The position numbers were made by a program, and so were the translations under genes. Under the pieces are notes generated by a model. The model was not told the DNA's origin. It saw nothing but the letters and a program-made list of their open reading frames with translations, and ran no database searches. This document shows positions 44,168 to 55,385 of a DNA stretch of 64,000 nt, piece by piece. Positions within the stretch are counted from its first letter, which is position 1. Every line of letters starts with the position of its first letter. The stretch is from Mermis nigrescens (taxonomy: Eukaryota > Nematoda > Enoplea > Mermithida > Mermithidae), in NCBI GenBank assembly GCA_036768485.1, contig JAVLUZ010000142.1:4668049-4732048 (forward strand). Reading direction: 5' to 3'.

Positions 44168-45566
44168 GGCTAAACTTAAGAATATGGTACTTTTAGAAAA
44201 GGAGCAAAACGAATATGGAATGCCAAAATTTTTTTGCCAAGATAATAGAACATGATAAATTGAAGCGCGGGAAAAAAATTGTGGAAATCTGAGCCATACT
44301 TGCAAAATTGCAGGCAACTTTCTATGTGAGTGTTGGGTGGGACGATTAAACGGCTCGATCCAAGGACTTACGCATTTGTCAGAAATAAATATCATGGGCT
44401 GAAATTACGTGAGGAAGCATAGCAATTAAGAAGAAAGAAAAAGGCGCGAAAAGCTGTTTGAAATTTAAAGAAAATTACAAAATTTTCATATTTTTTGCAT
44501 GTTTTTTTCGGTTTTACTTGACAAGATATACAAAAATCTAAGTGTTTGCTTCTATTATACTTAGGCTTAGGCTTAGCATATCTGAAACGGTGTTTTACGC
44601 TGCTTAGGTCGGGGTTGCTCCCGCTCAGGTCGATGTACAGATGCTCAGGTCGATGTATAGATGCTTAGATCGATGTATAGATGCTTAGTTCGATGTATAT
44701 GTAGATACTTAGGTCGATGTATAGATGCTCAGGTCGACGTTCAGCTGTTTGAATCTTCAAATACTTAGGTCGAGAAGATGCTTGCTTAGGTCGAGAAGAG
44801 GCTAATTAACGAAACCCATAGCTTTTGTAATATTGATCATAGACGGATGAAATTTTGGAATTTTTGCACTTTACCGGAATTCTTTGTTTTTTTCCTGAAA
44901 ACAACTTTTTCTGCCATTTTAAAGGTCGCCGATTGCAAAAAACATCAATCATTTCGCGTGGAAAACACTGTATCATGAAAATTTTCAACACAAAATATGG
45001 AAATCTTATGTATTTAATAACCATTCTTACGTCGATATAAGCAACTATACATACATCGACCTAAGCATCTATACATCGACCTAAGCATCTATGCATCGAC
45101 CTAAGCATCTATACATCGACCTAAGCATCTATACATCGACCTAAGCATCTATACCTTGACCTGAGCGGGAGCGACCTCGACCTAAGCAGCTTAAAACACC
45201 TTTTCAGATATACTAAGCCTAAGCCTAAGTATATTAGAAGCAAAAACTTAGATTTTGCTATATTTTATCAAGTAAAACCGAAAAAACATGAAAAAGAATG
45301 AAAATTTTTTAAAGTTTTTTTTTAAATTTCAAACAGAAAAAAATGAAAGTTTCCGCGCAAAATGATTGTTTTTTGGAATCACCGACCTTTAAAATGCCAG
45401 AAAAAGTCATTTTAACGAAAAAATAAAAAATTCCGGTAAAATGCAAAATACCCGAAATTTTTTTCCGCGCTCTATTTCAACGTGTTCTAAGTACTGAGCG
45501 AAAAAATTCGCTTTTCTGAAGTTCATTTCTTAGTATTCTGAAAGTACCATATTCTTAAGTTACTCC
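44168..45566. mobile_element. Foldback element 2: inverted arms with ATCGACCTAAGC tandem repeats and 9-bp target duplication
   Basis: TTAATGCAG flanks both ends (44159-44167 and 45567-45575). Inside, the ends pair (AACTTAAGAATATGGTACTT at the left, its inverse at the right). Inner arms, 44460-44800 and 45020-45330, are inverse copies: TCTAAGTGTTTGCTTCTAT, ACTTAGGCTTAGGCTTAG and GCTCCCGCTCAGGTCGA at the left mirror the right. Each contains 6-8 units of a 20-bp repeat (CTAAGCATCTATACATCGAC on the right). A further inverse pair is 44855-44965 and 45355-45470. Nine-bp duplications plus repeat-built arms match Foldback/MULE-type elements. No transposase. Confidence 0.82.
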
Positions 45567-45659
45567 TTAATGCAGAAATAAATCGTTGAAAAAACACTGA
45601 AATAGCATTGTAAAAGCTATATCTTCGTTCTTCATAAAGACTACTCTTCTGAGGTGAGT

Positions 45660-45835
45660 TCAAATTTTTGAGTGCCAAGAGAGTCAGTAAATGTCATGAG
45701 TAATATCCCGGCGCGAAGCGCCGGAAAAATTGATAAAAATGGCCAAAATCATAAAAAATACACATGCATTCTTCATCGCACCCAAATATTTTTTGACGAC
45801 GGAGTGGCCGCCCCCCGCCCCTCTAAATTCGTTAG
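45660..45835 (+). repeat. Tail copy of the 34030 nested element
   Basis: AAATGTCATGAGTAATATCC, CCGGCGCGAAGCGCCGG (45708-45724), GCATTCTTCATCGC and CGGAGTGGCCGCCCCCCGC match 34470-34570 and 35500-35600. Confidence 0.65.
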
Positions 45836-45994
45836 AGAGTACGTCTAAAACTTTTGGAATTTTTGGCGGATATGTGTACCGAACTAAATTTAGCAAATGA
45901 TACACCCTTCGGTAGACCTCGATGAGACGATCATTTTGAAAAAAAAATTTTGCTTGGGTCTCATTCCAGTCAAGAGTTACAGCCATTTGAAGTG

Positions 45995-46190
45995 TCAATC
46001 TCTATACATCGACCTAAGCATCTATACATCGACCTAAGCATCTATACAATGACCTGAGCATCTATACAATGACCTGAGCGGGAGCGACCTCGACCTAAGC
46101 AGCTTAAAACACCTTTTCAGATATACTAAGCCTAAGCCTGAGTATATAAGAAGCAAAAACTTAGATTTTCCTATATCTTATCAAGTTGGT
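45995..46190 (+). repeat. Solo right arm of foldback element 2
   Basis: Four 20-bp units, then GAGCGGGAGCGACCTCGACC, CCTTTTCAGATATACTAAGC, CCTATATCTTATCAAGT, nearly identical to 45100-45280. Ends abruptly. Confidence 0.88.
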
Positions 46191-46406
46191 AATATTAAAT
46201 CTTTGAACGACAGTAACTCCATCAATAATGCCGACCCACTCCTAATTTTTTACTTAGATCAGCTCCAGAAACTCTATCGATTGATGTACTGCTTGCAACT
46301 TTTCGTTTGGTACACATATTCGCCAGTTTAGCCAAACTTTTAATTAAAAAATATTTGAATTAACTTATCCTAACTTAATATCGACATTGTCAAAACAGTG
46401 ACTTAC

Positions 46407-47005
46407 CCAGGCTGTTGCTTGCACTGATGGAGGAGGAGCATGAGAGCTGGCGGCAACGGCAAGGATCTTTGTCTACGTTCTGGCACTAGCATTTTCGGTG
46501 GTGGTGGTGGGGGTGGTGGAGGCGGCATAGCGTATGTCATCATAGGCGCAGCACCGAAAGTAATCATATGTAGGTGCAGAAGGAGCAGTATAACCAAGCA
46601 TAGGCGCAGCAGGAGCACCAAATTCGATCGCAGGCGCGGCAGGAGAGCTGTGAACAATCAAATGGGCAGCAGGAGCACTCGGCGTCGGGGCAGCTGGCGC
46701 TTCTATCACTGGTCCACCGTATGACCCTGATGTGGGTCCACTTCACACTGAGGCAGCTGGCGCTTGGAGCGGTCCACCATACACAAAGCCACTTAATAGA
46801 TCATCGTACGACCATGACGCAGCAGCAGCACTCTATCCTGAACCTGATGGCGCCGATCCACCATACGATCCTGATTCAGGTGCACTCGGCGCTTGGGCAG
46901 CCGGCGCTGAGGCAGCATTTGGGGTCTATTGTACGGTCGGGCGTCCGTTACCCTTACTAGCATAAGTATGGAGGAAAGTGCCGTCAAAAACGCAGCTTTT
47001 GGCTT
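46407..47005 (-). pseudogene. Ala/Pro-rich, cuticle-like exon with stops and frameshifts
   Basis: An acceptor TATTGTCCTATTTCAG ends before 47005, and a consensus donor GG|GTAAGTCAC follows 46407, bounding 599 bp. One frame starts AKSCVFDGTFLHTYASKGNG, then after a stop runs ASAPAAQAPSAPESGSYGGS, later EAPAAPTPSAPAA, PAIEFGAPAAPMLGYTAPSA. At least three in-frame stops (first at 46928-46926) and a shift into a poly-Pro run (MPPPPPPPPPP) break it. AAP repeats with GSYGGP are typical of secreted structural or cuticular proteins, but no defining domain is seen. Base composition is much more GC-rich than the flanks. Relic gene or captured exon. Confidence 0.6.
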
Positions 47006-47825
47006 CTGAAATAGGACAATAAGAAGTCGCAGTACATAGTATCAAACTTCTTACACTATAACAATACACATAGCAACTGCAGCAAGTTAATTTAAGTAGA
47101 ATAAATCTAATAACAATTTTCAATATGGCTACAGCAGGATAGAGTCGAATGCGAAATCCGTACCATCGTTCAATGGAGCTGGCTAGTCGGCGCAAATGGC
47201 GATCGTCGTATCACAATATCGGTCCAATAAACCGCATAAATCGCGCGCGAAAGTCGAATGAACAACAGACGATTGGAGCGGAGCGAAAGACTGATCCGGC
47301 TCTACGATTTTTTCGGCAGCATAAAATTTGTTGACATTTACTATTCAAATTTCGTTAAACTCCGCCCCTGCCGCCCGGCAATTGGTTGAAAAAGACGTGC
47401 ATTGAAAAAAATCATATCAACGTATTTTAATCACGTAGCGAACGGATGTATCTACTATGCTATCATGCTATAATATTCACTAACTAATGTAGCTATATTG
47501 TACGTATTATTGTACTAAATCAAAAACAATGTATCGTTTACTTTGTACACAAGGCGAACTCGTTAAAAACTTGATCGTAAATAAATAAATTGTTTCTACT
47601 TTTTTCTTGAAAACTTTTGGACTAACTTTTAATCCTAAATTCATTATATGTCCTACATTCAGAGATTACTCTAAAAAATTTAGCCAATACAGCGCACGAC
47701 GGCAAGTAGGTACAGTACAGTTTTGCAATATTCAAATAAATGAACTTTCGATGGAAGTTTTAAATTTGGTTCTTTAGTTCCTCATTCTTTATATGTCAAG
47801 TCAGTAAGATAAACATGCCTAAAAG
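47006..47825. other. Upstream side of the broken exon; no further feature recognised
   Basis: 47150-47330 is GC-richer than its surroundings and could hold an upstream exon or promoter of the Ala/Pro-rich gene on the minus strand, but no start or donor is convincing. The rest is AT-rich. Confidence 0.35.
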
Positions 47826-48210
47826 CAAACATGTACAACATGGGAATTCTGGGCGTCAGGCTCAAAAAATTTCAAAAAGCGTCTTTTTGGGCTAAAAAAC
47901 GATGGATACACGTCAAAAACACTGTTTTCTGACGTTTCAGACAATGCTCGTTCATTATAAAATAAAAAACATAAAAGTTTTCGAGAAATTCGAAATATCA
48001 AGTTAATTGAACAAATATAAACAAAAAATGTATATAAGGCGCGAAGAAAAAATTGAGACTTCGAGTAAAAGATGAGCTAAAAACGCATAAAAAGGCACAC
48101 TTTTCACAATTTTTACGAAAAATCGATAATTCTGGGGGTCACAGTCATTTTGCGGGGGGTCAGTAGCCATTCTGAGGGGTCTACGCCCCCAAACGAAAAC
48201 TCGTATGCCT
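47826..48210 (+). repeat. Family B MITE, copy B1
   Basis: AACATGTACAACATGGGAAT, GGGCTAAAAAACGATGGATA, ACACGTCAAAAAC, TTTCAGACAATGCTCGTTC, GGCGCGAAG (right half of the palindrome lost), AAAAAGGCACACTTTT, AATTCTGGGGGTC, ATTCTGAGGGGTCTACGCCC. Confidence 0.82.
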
Positions 48211-49574
48211 TGCTTTAAAACACGTGATTGATCTCATTTAAATAAAATTTAATAATTATCTATTTCTCGTGACAAAGTTATTACAATATCAGGACAAATT
48301 TTACTGAAATATGCTTAAAATTCAAAAATTTCATGGATTGCCAGCAAATGTTTTTAGATTTATACACTAGCCATTTGCGAAAACCTCCTATTTATACTCT
48401 TAGTAATCAAGCTACATCTTTTTAGAAATATCAGGGACCATTCAGAAAAATTTGGGTCCCAGATTAGTCTTGAGGTAAAGGGTGATTTAAATTTAAAAAC
48501 GATCCTTAAGGCGTCGTCGAAATTATCAAAAATAAATCTACACGGATAAAATAATACAAGCTCCTTATAATTAAGGTCGTCGGCAGATTTTCCTAGAAAT
48601 TCTTGATTTCTGAAAAATTGTAATTTCTTCGCGCTTAGAAAGACTACAGAGCACGATAACCAACAATCAGGTTGGATTCAAGCGAAACGTTTTCTAAAAT
48701 ATATATCTCTAGTATAAAAGCTTACTAACTCAAACAGCCTATAAAACTCAAAGTCTAGCTGAAAGCTTTGTTTTAGTTAATCTTACAATCTAGCAAAAAG
48801 AGTGGATTTGAAAATTTTACGAATAATAATGTTAAATTAATGTTTTCAGGCAGAAAAAGCAATGACAACTTAGCTTGCCGTCTGGGCCAGATTTCAAAGT
48901 CTTTAGGCTTAAGCCAGGCTTAAACCTGACTTCAATGTTTAAACATACGTGGCCAATTTTTGAAAGTAATTCCTTTATATCCCATTTTGCGCCGAAAAAT
49001 GTCGCGCATGTCAAAAATCTATTGTTGTTGTTGCTGCGACATAAATTTATGCAAATCACTTATTTGTTTTTAGACGCGAAGGACGCCGTTTTTTTTGTAT
49101 TTTTTGACTACATGCAAAACAGCGTTATCTACATCCTGCGGAGCAAGTCGTTAATTTAAGGGTCTTATTTGTTACCGTAGTCTATGCAAAAATCGCCACT
49201 ATGTCTTGTTTTGCGTTGAACCGAAAAGCGTCGTTTATTACCGTCGCTATGTCTACACGCTTCGTTCTTCCAGTATTTTATGCAAAATTTTGACAAAAAT
49301 TTAACAATTTTGTTAGTTATCGTGTTCTCTGTCTATTTCGTGTCCGTATAAACAGGCTTAACAGTTTTTGCGACTTTAGGCATATATATACATAGGAGCT
49401 TTTTCCTAGTCCCTGAATATATGCCGTTTTTCGATACAGTTTTCGAAGAATTAATTAATAAAAGATGTCGAAGAAAGGTGACATGACGTCTAGTCCCATT
49501 GGTCCCACCCAACACTCCCATCGTCCCAGCAGTCCTATTAAGAATTCAATCAGATTCACTAGTCCCACCCAACT
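48211..49574. other. AT-rich stretch, no recognised gene
   Basis: A 94-codon frame at 48875-49159 has no recognised motif and unbalanced composition. Repeated GTCCCACCCAACNC near 49500-49575 is a short local duplication. Confidence 0.45.
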
Positions 49575-49930
49575 AGAGATGCACAGCATGGGAATCCGGG
49601 GGAGGTGAAACCATAAATTTTCTAAAGTACCTTTTTTTGAATTAAAAAACGGTGAATACGCGTCAAAAAGTTAGAAAGATCATTTTGGCGTTTCTGACGA
49701 TGCTCAATCTTTATAGAATATAAAAACATTAACAATTTCTGGAAAAATGTAAAAAAATTCGATTAACTTGAATAAAATATAGTCAAAAATTGAGTTGGTA
49801 TTCTACATTCTTGAGCAAACAGACAACTAAAACCACTTACAGCACCTTTTCTGAAATGTTTTCGGAAATTCACGAATTCTGGGGATCCTTCTTGGGGGTC
49901 GGGGTTGAAAACTCCCCAAACTCCAAGATC
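49575..49930 (+). repeat. Family B MITE, copy B2 (diverged, palindrome lost)
   Basis: ATGCACAGCATGGGAATCCG, AAAAACGGTGAATACGCGTC, TTTCTGACGATGCTCAATC, TTGAATAAAATATAGTCAAA, GAATTCTGGGGATCC, GGGGGTCGGGGTTGAAAACT. Confidence 0.7.
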
Positions 49931-51485
49931 ATGTGTGGTCCCAAGAGTCCCACCAGTATCCCAATAATCCGACCAGAAAACACATGACATTTATTCAATA
50001 CGTACATGCTTTTATCGTTCCATACGTCGCTTCCCTATTCGTTGTTTGCCTAACGATTCTAATGACGGAATTAGCCATTGATCTATTAAGCGTCAGGGTT
50101 CCACCCAAAGTCTTACAAAGCGCCTGCCCTTTATTCAAAGGTGCGCGAAGTCTTAATTTTTATTATCGATTGAAGATTTTAAAAACGTGTTTCAATTTTT
50201 TGTTAAACTTCAATTTCGAAAACTTGCAATTTCTCGAATTTTGATATATTTTGACCTTCTTTAAATTACTTAACTTGTTGAATAAACTTAAATTTACAAA
50301 ATTTATTCCGACTTTTAAAATTTTTAATTTTGGAAATCTTTTAATTTATTTAAATGTCCCGTAATATTAAATTAGAGTATTTGCGGTCACTGAATAGAAA
50401 ATGTTTGGAAACTTGTAAAATTAAATCAAACAATGATCGGACATTATTGAAGTTTACGTGCATGCATAATCATTCTTCAGTTGTTCTAAATTCCACATTT
50501 GGTTAATTTGGGAATGCTCAAAGAATGATAAAATTAAAAAATTTTTACAAATAAATAAAAAATAACGTCGAAAATGAATCTAACAGTTTACTATATACTT
50601 TTTAGCAATGATAAATTAAATACGGAATCGAAAAGGGATTTCTGTACTTATTTTCAAAAAATGACAGAAAAAGTGAATTTTGACGAGGATTGCACATTTT
50701 CGAAGAATTATATAATTTAAGAGCTGATACATAGCTTAATTAATTTCATATGATTTATTCACTTAGTCTGTTTAATGCAAGTTTGGACATAAATTTTAAA
50801 ACTATGTCCGTCAATAAGCTGACAGATTGCGATTATAGCATTGATTGGATGTATAATTATCGTAATCCGCTGGCTTACTTTCGAAAAAATTCTTAAAATT
50901 CATTCCCAAACTTATGTGAAATAGACTATAATTGATGGCCTATTTCGCTGATTGGAAAACAATTGAAACGGAATTCCTCTCCCTTTAATTAATTAATTGA
51001 ATTATGTATTAATTAAACCCTATTAAAGAGCATCATTTTAATTGGATCTCTCGATTATTTAATTTTACGTCTTGGCTTAAGATTTACTGTATTTAATTTA
51101 TTTTATGTCTTATTTTGCATTCTTACTTAATTCAATTAATCTTGTTTAGTTCATTTACGTTTTACTACCCGTTGAAAATCTTTTAACGAATGCACACGTA
51201 TTATTGAAATTTTTCTGTTGCTACTCATTGTTTTGTATTTATATTCGACTTTCTTGCTCGTTGTTACTTTTTGTTGGTTTTTAATTGCATTTATTATTTG
51301 GTTAAATGCTTGATTCTATTTTTTGCAATTCTCGCTCGTTTTCTCCTACAATTTATTTTCGTTTTTAGTTTGCATTTGCCGTTAAATTTTCTCTGCATTT
51401 GCCGCATATATCAGCCTAAACAAGTGGTTTAAAATTTTGGTAAAGTACTATGCGGCTTCACAATAGCGATAGTCTCCCCATAGCC
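49931..51485. other. AT-rich stretch; one small MITE, otherwise nothing recognised
   Basis: A 103-codon frame at 49933-50244 includes a hydrophobic segment (PYVASLFVVCLTILMTELAI) but no family is recognised. The rest is very AT-rich. Confidence 0.4.
50764..50928. mobile_element. 165-bp inverted-repeat MITE (TAGTCTGTTT type), copy 1
   Basis: TAGTCTGTTTAATGCAAGTT at the left mirrors AACTTATGTGAAATAGACTA at the right, with ATAAATTTTAA-like inner pairing. Core CTGACAGATTGCGATTATAGC, shared inversely with 53871-54036. A TA target site is likely but not clean. Confidence 0.78.
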
Positions 51486-51905
51486 GTACATGTACAGCAT
51501 GAGAATTCTGAGGAGGGGACATCAGGCCCAAAAAAATTTTAAAAGTGCCTTTTCCGGGCTAAAAAACGATGGGTACACGTCAAAGACGCTGTTTGTTTGA
51601 CGTCTTAGACATTGCTCGTTCTTTCTGAAATATAAAAACCTAATAATTTTAAAAAATTTGAAAAATTTGAGTGAATTGAACAAAATATAGTCAAAAAATG
51701 TGTATATGGCGCGAAGCGCCGAAAATTTAAGCTTTTTGAGCCCAAATTGAGCTAAAAACGCTTAAAAAGGCACATTTTTTACAACTTTTACAAAAATTCG
51801 ACAAATCTGGAGGGGCGAGGTCGCAGCTATTTTGTGGGGGGTCGGTTGATATTATGAGGGGTCAAACCCCGTAAATACCGCCCCCAAGGACACGTAAGCC
51901 CATGA
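51486..51905 (+). repeat. Family B MITE, copy B3 (most complete)
   Basis: ACATGTACAGCATGAGAATT to GAGGGGTCAAACCCC with the full palindrome GGCGCGAAGCGCC at 51708-51720, preceded by AACAAAATATAGTCAAAAAA. Confidence 0.85.
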
Positions 51906-52094
51906 ATACACTGTAGCTTATCACTGCTACAGTTTTAGTTTAAAACACTTTTGAGGCGCTTCAAATATTTTCAAAAGCTCCAAGTTAAATGAATCGGACA
52001 TCGGGCTGTAAATGGTTTAAAAGTTAAATAGGAAAAATTTCCTTTACTCATAAAAATATATTCCCTTCTTTCCCGAACAAGAGTGTGCAGTCTG

Positions 52095-52260
52095 TATCAT
52101 GTCATTTTGGGCTGAAAAAAGTGGAAATTATTCGGGGAAAATGAGGCAAAATGAAGGCCAAAATGGATGAAAAATGAAGATTTCCTTCAAAAGTGCCTTA
52201 AATTGACCAGAAGCTTTATATTGACCCCAGACCGGCTGACTACGGCGCTGCTGTGCACCA
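52095..52260 (+). repeat. Family H repeat, 3' fragment
   Basis: AAATGAGGCAAAATGAAGGC, TTCCTTCAAAAGTGCC, CCCCAGACCGGCTGACT, GCTGTGCACCATGG. Confidence 0.6.
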
Positions 52261-53534
52261 TGGCAGTAAATCGACAGATCACGGGAATTATATTTGTCTT
52301 TTTCCCATTTTTCGTGCTATGTACATTTTTGCAACAAATATTAATAGCGTCCTTTTTAATTTTTTATCTTTCATTATTAATGATTTGCGTCGACATTATT
52401 ATACGAAAGGTCGTTTTTGTCGTCGCGTCAATTTTTGTGCAACGTCGCTGTAATTCCCATGTAGCGTCGATTTATGATTGCCAAGTTGCTGTTCAATAAG
52501 CGTTCGATTCAAGTGTTAAAGTGCCGGTCAATTCATCTTGTATGCCATTCATACTTCGACTACAGTCTCTCCAATTCCAAACGGCCTATTTTCGCTAACT
52601 GCTTATTACTGTAGCATAATATTTAACGGTTCAGGCTGTTGCTGCAATCTGTTTGATGTGCCACATGTTGAGCAAAGCACAATAAACATCGATAAGAAGA
52701 GTTTAAAACAAGTCGCAGCCAAAAGAACATTAATGAAGAAGCCATCGGCGCATAGAAAAACTTATACAGTAATAAAGGCCCTGCTATACTTCGCTGCGCG
52801 GCGCCGCGCGGCGCCGCGTGGCGCCGCGTGGTGCCGCGTGGCGAAGTAGCTGCTATACTTCCAACGCGGCGCCACGCGGCGCCGCGCGGCGCCGCGTGAC
52901 AAGGGTTGTGCTGCTATACTTCCACGCGGCGCCGCGCGACAGAAAAAATTTATTGATGTTGTAACTGCAGTAAAACAGCAAAAAGTAAAACATGTGTTAA
53001 CTGTATACTGTATTCTGTGTCAAGAAAACAAGTGAAAAGGGTATAGATCAACGATTGTGCACATTAAAAACTGTACTCATTTTCGGTTTCAGCATCATGA
53101 AAACAAGTTTTGAAAGGCATAGAGACACATATTTTCGCACACAGACTAGTGTTATTTTGATATACCAAAAATAAATTTTGGTACGATTTTGGTAGGCACT
53201 TGCTGGACTATCAATATCATATTTTAATTCTGTGAATTTCGGTATATCATATTCTTATCATATTAAAACTCTGGGAAATGTGAAAATATTTCCGATACAA
53301 TTTTGGTATAATTTTAGTATAAAGTGGTAGCACTTTTCCTTTTTTTGCTCTTTATCTTACTTACTTCTTTTGTACGTATGATGCAGTAGGTATTTTCCAC
53401 AGGTTGTATTATCATATGGAGACAAAAACGTAAGTATGGATGTACATATGCATACCGAGCCAAGCCCCCTCATACATATAGTCCGTTGAGGTTTGTATAC
53501 TCCTACGTTATTTGTGTGTACTTCATTGGGCGTT

Positions 53535-53765
53535 GGGGAGAGGGTTTTGGGGAAATGCACCCCCAGAAACCGAAATACCCCCACAGAATTTCAATTTTTG
53601 AAACGTTTTTGTGTTTTTCGCAATTTTTTGATGCCAATGGACATTGCTCGATGTGAAACGTTGGAAAATGGTGTTTGTTTGCCATACCACCATTTTAAGG
53701 CCATTTTTTTGACCTTTGAAAAAAACTTGCACCCCCCAGAACTTTGAAGCCGCCCACCTATGATG
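53535..53765 (-). repeat. Family A MITE, copy A7, nested in the 52776 element
   Basis: TTTTGGGGAAATGCACCCCC, TTGATGCCAATGGACATTGC, TACCACCATTTTAAGGCC, CCTTTGAAAAAAACTTGCAC, GAAGCCGCCCACCTATGATG, all in reverse order. Confidence 0.82.
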
Positions 53766-53870
53766 TACTTACGTACAATTAGCGTTGTGTAGTATGAGTG
53801 AAGTAACACCTATCTGTGTTGATAAATACGTAATAAATGGTGAGCTGAGCTCATCATTAAAGTTGGCTTA

Positions 53871-54036
53871 TAGTCTGTTTCACATGAGTTTGAGCATAAT
53901 TTTTTAAAAAGTTATTCATAAATTAGCCGACGGATTACGATAATTATATATCAAATCATTGCTATAATCGCAATCTGTCAATTTGTTGTTGGACATTGTT
54001 TTTAAAATTTATGCCCAAACTTGTGTGAAACAGACT
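53871..54036. mobile_element. 166-bp inverted-repeat MITE (TAGTCTGTTT type), copy 2
   Basis: TAGTCTGTTTCACATGAGTT at the left mirrors AACTTGTGTGAAACAGACT at the right. The core with GCTATAATCGCAATCTGTCA is the reverse of that in copy 1. Confidence 0.82.
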
Positions 54037-55170
54037 GGGAGATTACAAAACATTAGGTATTTTTATAGGTAGGAATAATGATCATTAAATTATTAGTTTT
54101 CTCAATCCTTGTTTGCCACCTGTATTCTTGAGAGTTAAGCTTCCCTGATAGTGATCCAAATATTCCAAAATTTTGTTATTTGTTGAAAAGTGAAAGGAAT
54201 TCATTCAATTTTGAAACTTAATCTTGTAAATTTTGAAAGTTTTTGAATAAATGAAAATTTTTCGAAATTTACGTCAAAAAATTTAATGCTCGTGTTTTTC
54301 TATAGTTTTTTTCAGAAAACCTTGTGCACTAAAATCAATTTTATACAATTAGTGAGCAGGTACAAAATTTGTTTCTAGGTAGCTTACTGTAACACAAACT
54401 AGCTATGCTTATTCATTGCTATGCATAACATTGTAATTGTTGCTTCCGATTAAGTGAAAAATCGTTGGAAATGAGAGATCATCATTCAAAAAAATATTGA
54501 TCACTTACATTATTAGTCTTCTGACTTTGAAATAAAATAAACGAGTCTTAAAATATGCATAATTTATTACAGTGCATTGATATGCATGCATTTAATTCCC
54601 CAACTATTTTGCTCACATAGATACCTACTTTGAAATGGTTGCAGAAAATACATAATAGGTATACATATGCACTACCTACCCACCCACTACCTACCAAAAA
54701 CATATTAAATATATACCAAATATCAAAAATATATCATATTTCAAATAAACCATTGCGAAATATCATATTTATATCATACTAAAATTAAGCTAACTATACC
54801 AATATCATATTTTAATTATTTTTGGGCTACCAAAATAACACTAACACAGACATCTTTAAAATCGATTATATATTCAATTTTCACGCTTTCACGTATGCAT
54901 AAACATCAGTACATCATAAAAACTGCTAAAATCAAGCTTTCCCTCATAACTACATGATAAATATAGGCCGCCGCGTCCCACCGCATGGCAAAAGTTTGAA
55001 CAGTGTTCAAACTTCAATTTATCCGCCACGCGGCGCCGCGCGGCGCCGCGTGGCGCCGCGGGGCGATGTGCTGCTATACTTCCACGCGGTGCCGCGTGGA
55101 AGTATAGCAGCACATTTTGTCAATGCGGCGCCATGCGGCGCCGCGCGGCGGAAGTATAGCAGGGCCTTAA

Positions 55171-55385
55171 GACAAGCGGAAATGAGATGTTTCGAATGGA
55201 ACAGATTATAGTACCTATTTATTATTAGCCTGTCGTAAGGCTAACCTATTTGTCATTGCCAAAGTTGTTCATTTTACGCTCATACATTTACAATTTTAGA
55301 TTTTAAAACATGAAGCTATTATTATGGCCGATACATTTTTTCTATATTTCTAAATCTATTTTAATTAATTATCAGCGAATTAATT
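55171..55385. other. Short AT-rich spacer
   Basis: Between the GC-rich element and retrotransposon copy 2; nothing recognised. Confidence 0.5.

Larger units (their letters stand above)
52776..55167. mobile_element. 2.4-kb TAA-flanked element with GC-rich inverted arms (PIF/Harbinger-like or foldback)
   Basis: Starts AGGCCCTGCTATACTTC and ends with the exact inverse GAAGTATAGCAGGGCCT; TAA flanks both sides (52773-52775 and 55168-55170). Each terminus is followed by a ~150-bp array of GGCGCCGCGCGGCGCCGCG broken by CTGCTATACTTCCACGCGG (52794-52945 and 55022-55160). Inner arms also pair in part: TAGTGTTATTTTGATATACC and AATATCATATTTTAATT recur inverted near 54790-54850. A 3-bp TWA duplication with GGCCC-type TIR fits PIF/Harbinger. 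No transposase seen. Two smaller MITEs are nested inside. Confidence 0.8.

Noticed and set aside
44561..44580. TTAGGC repeats resembling a nematode-type telomere
   Set aside because: Only about three units, and they are mirrored exactly in the other arm of foldback element 2.
45040..45180. Regular 20-bp repeats that could suggest a CRISPR array
   Set aside because: Units are directly adjacent without spacers, no cas-like genes exist, and the repeats form a foldback arm in a eukaryotic setting.
52167..52499. 110-codon hydrophobic frame
   Set aside because: Begins inside a family H repeat fragment; composition reflects T-rich DNA and no motif is recognised.
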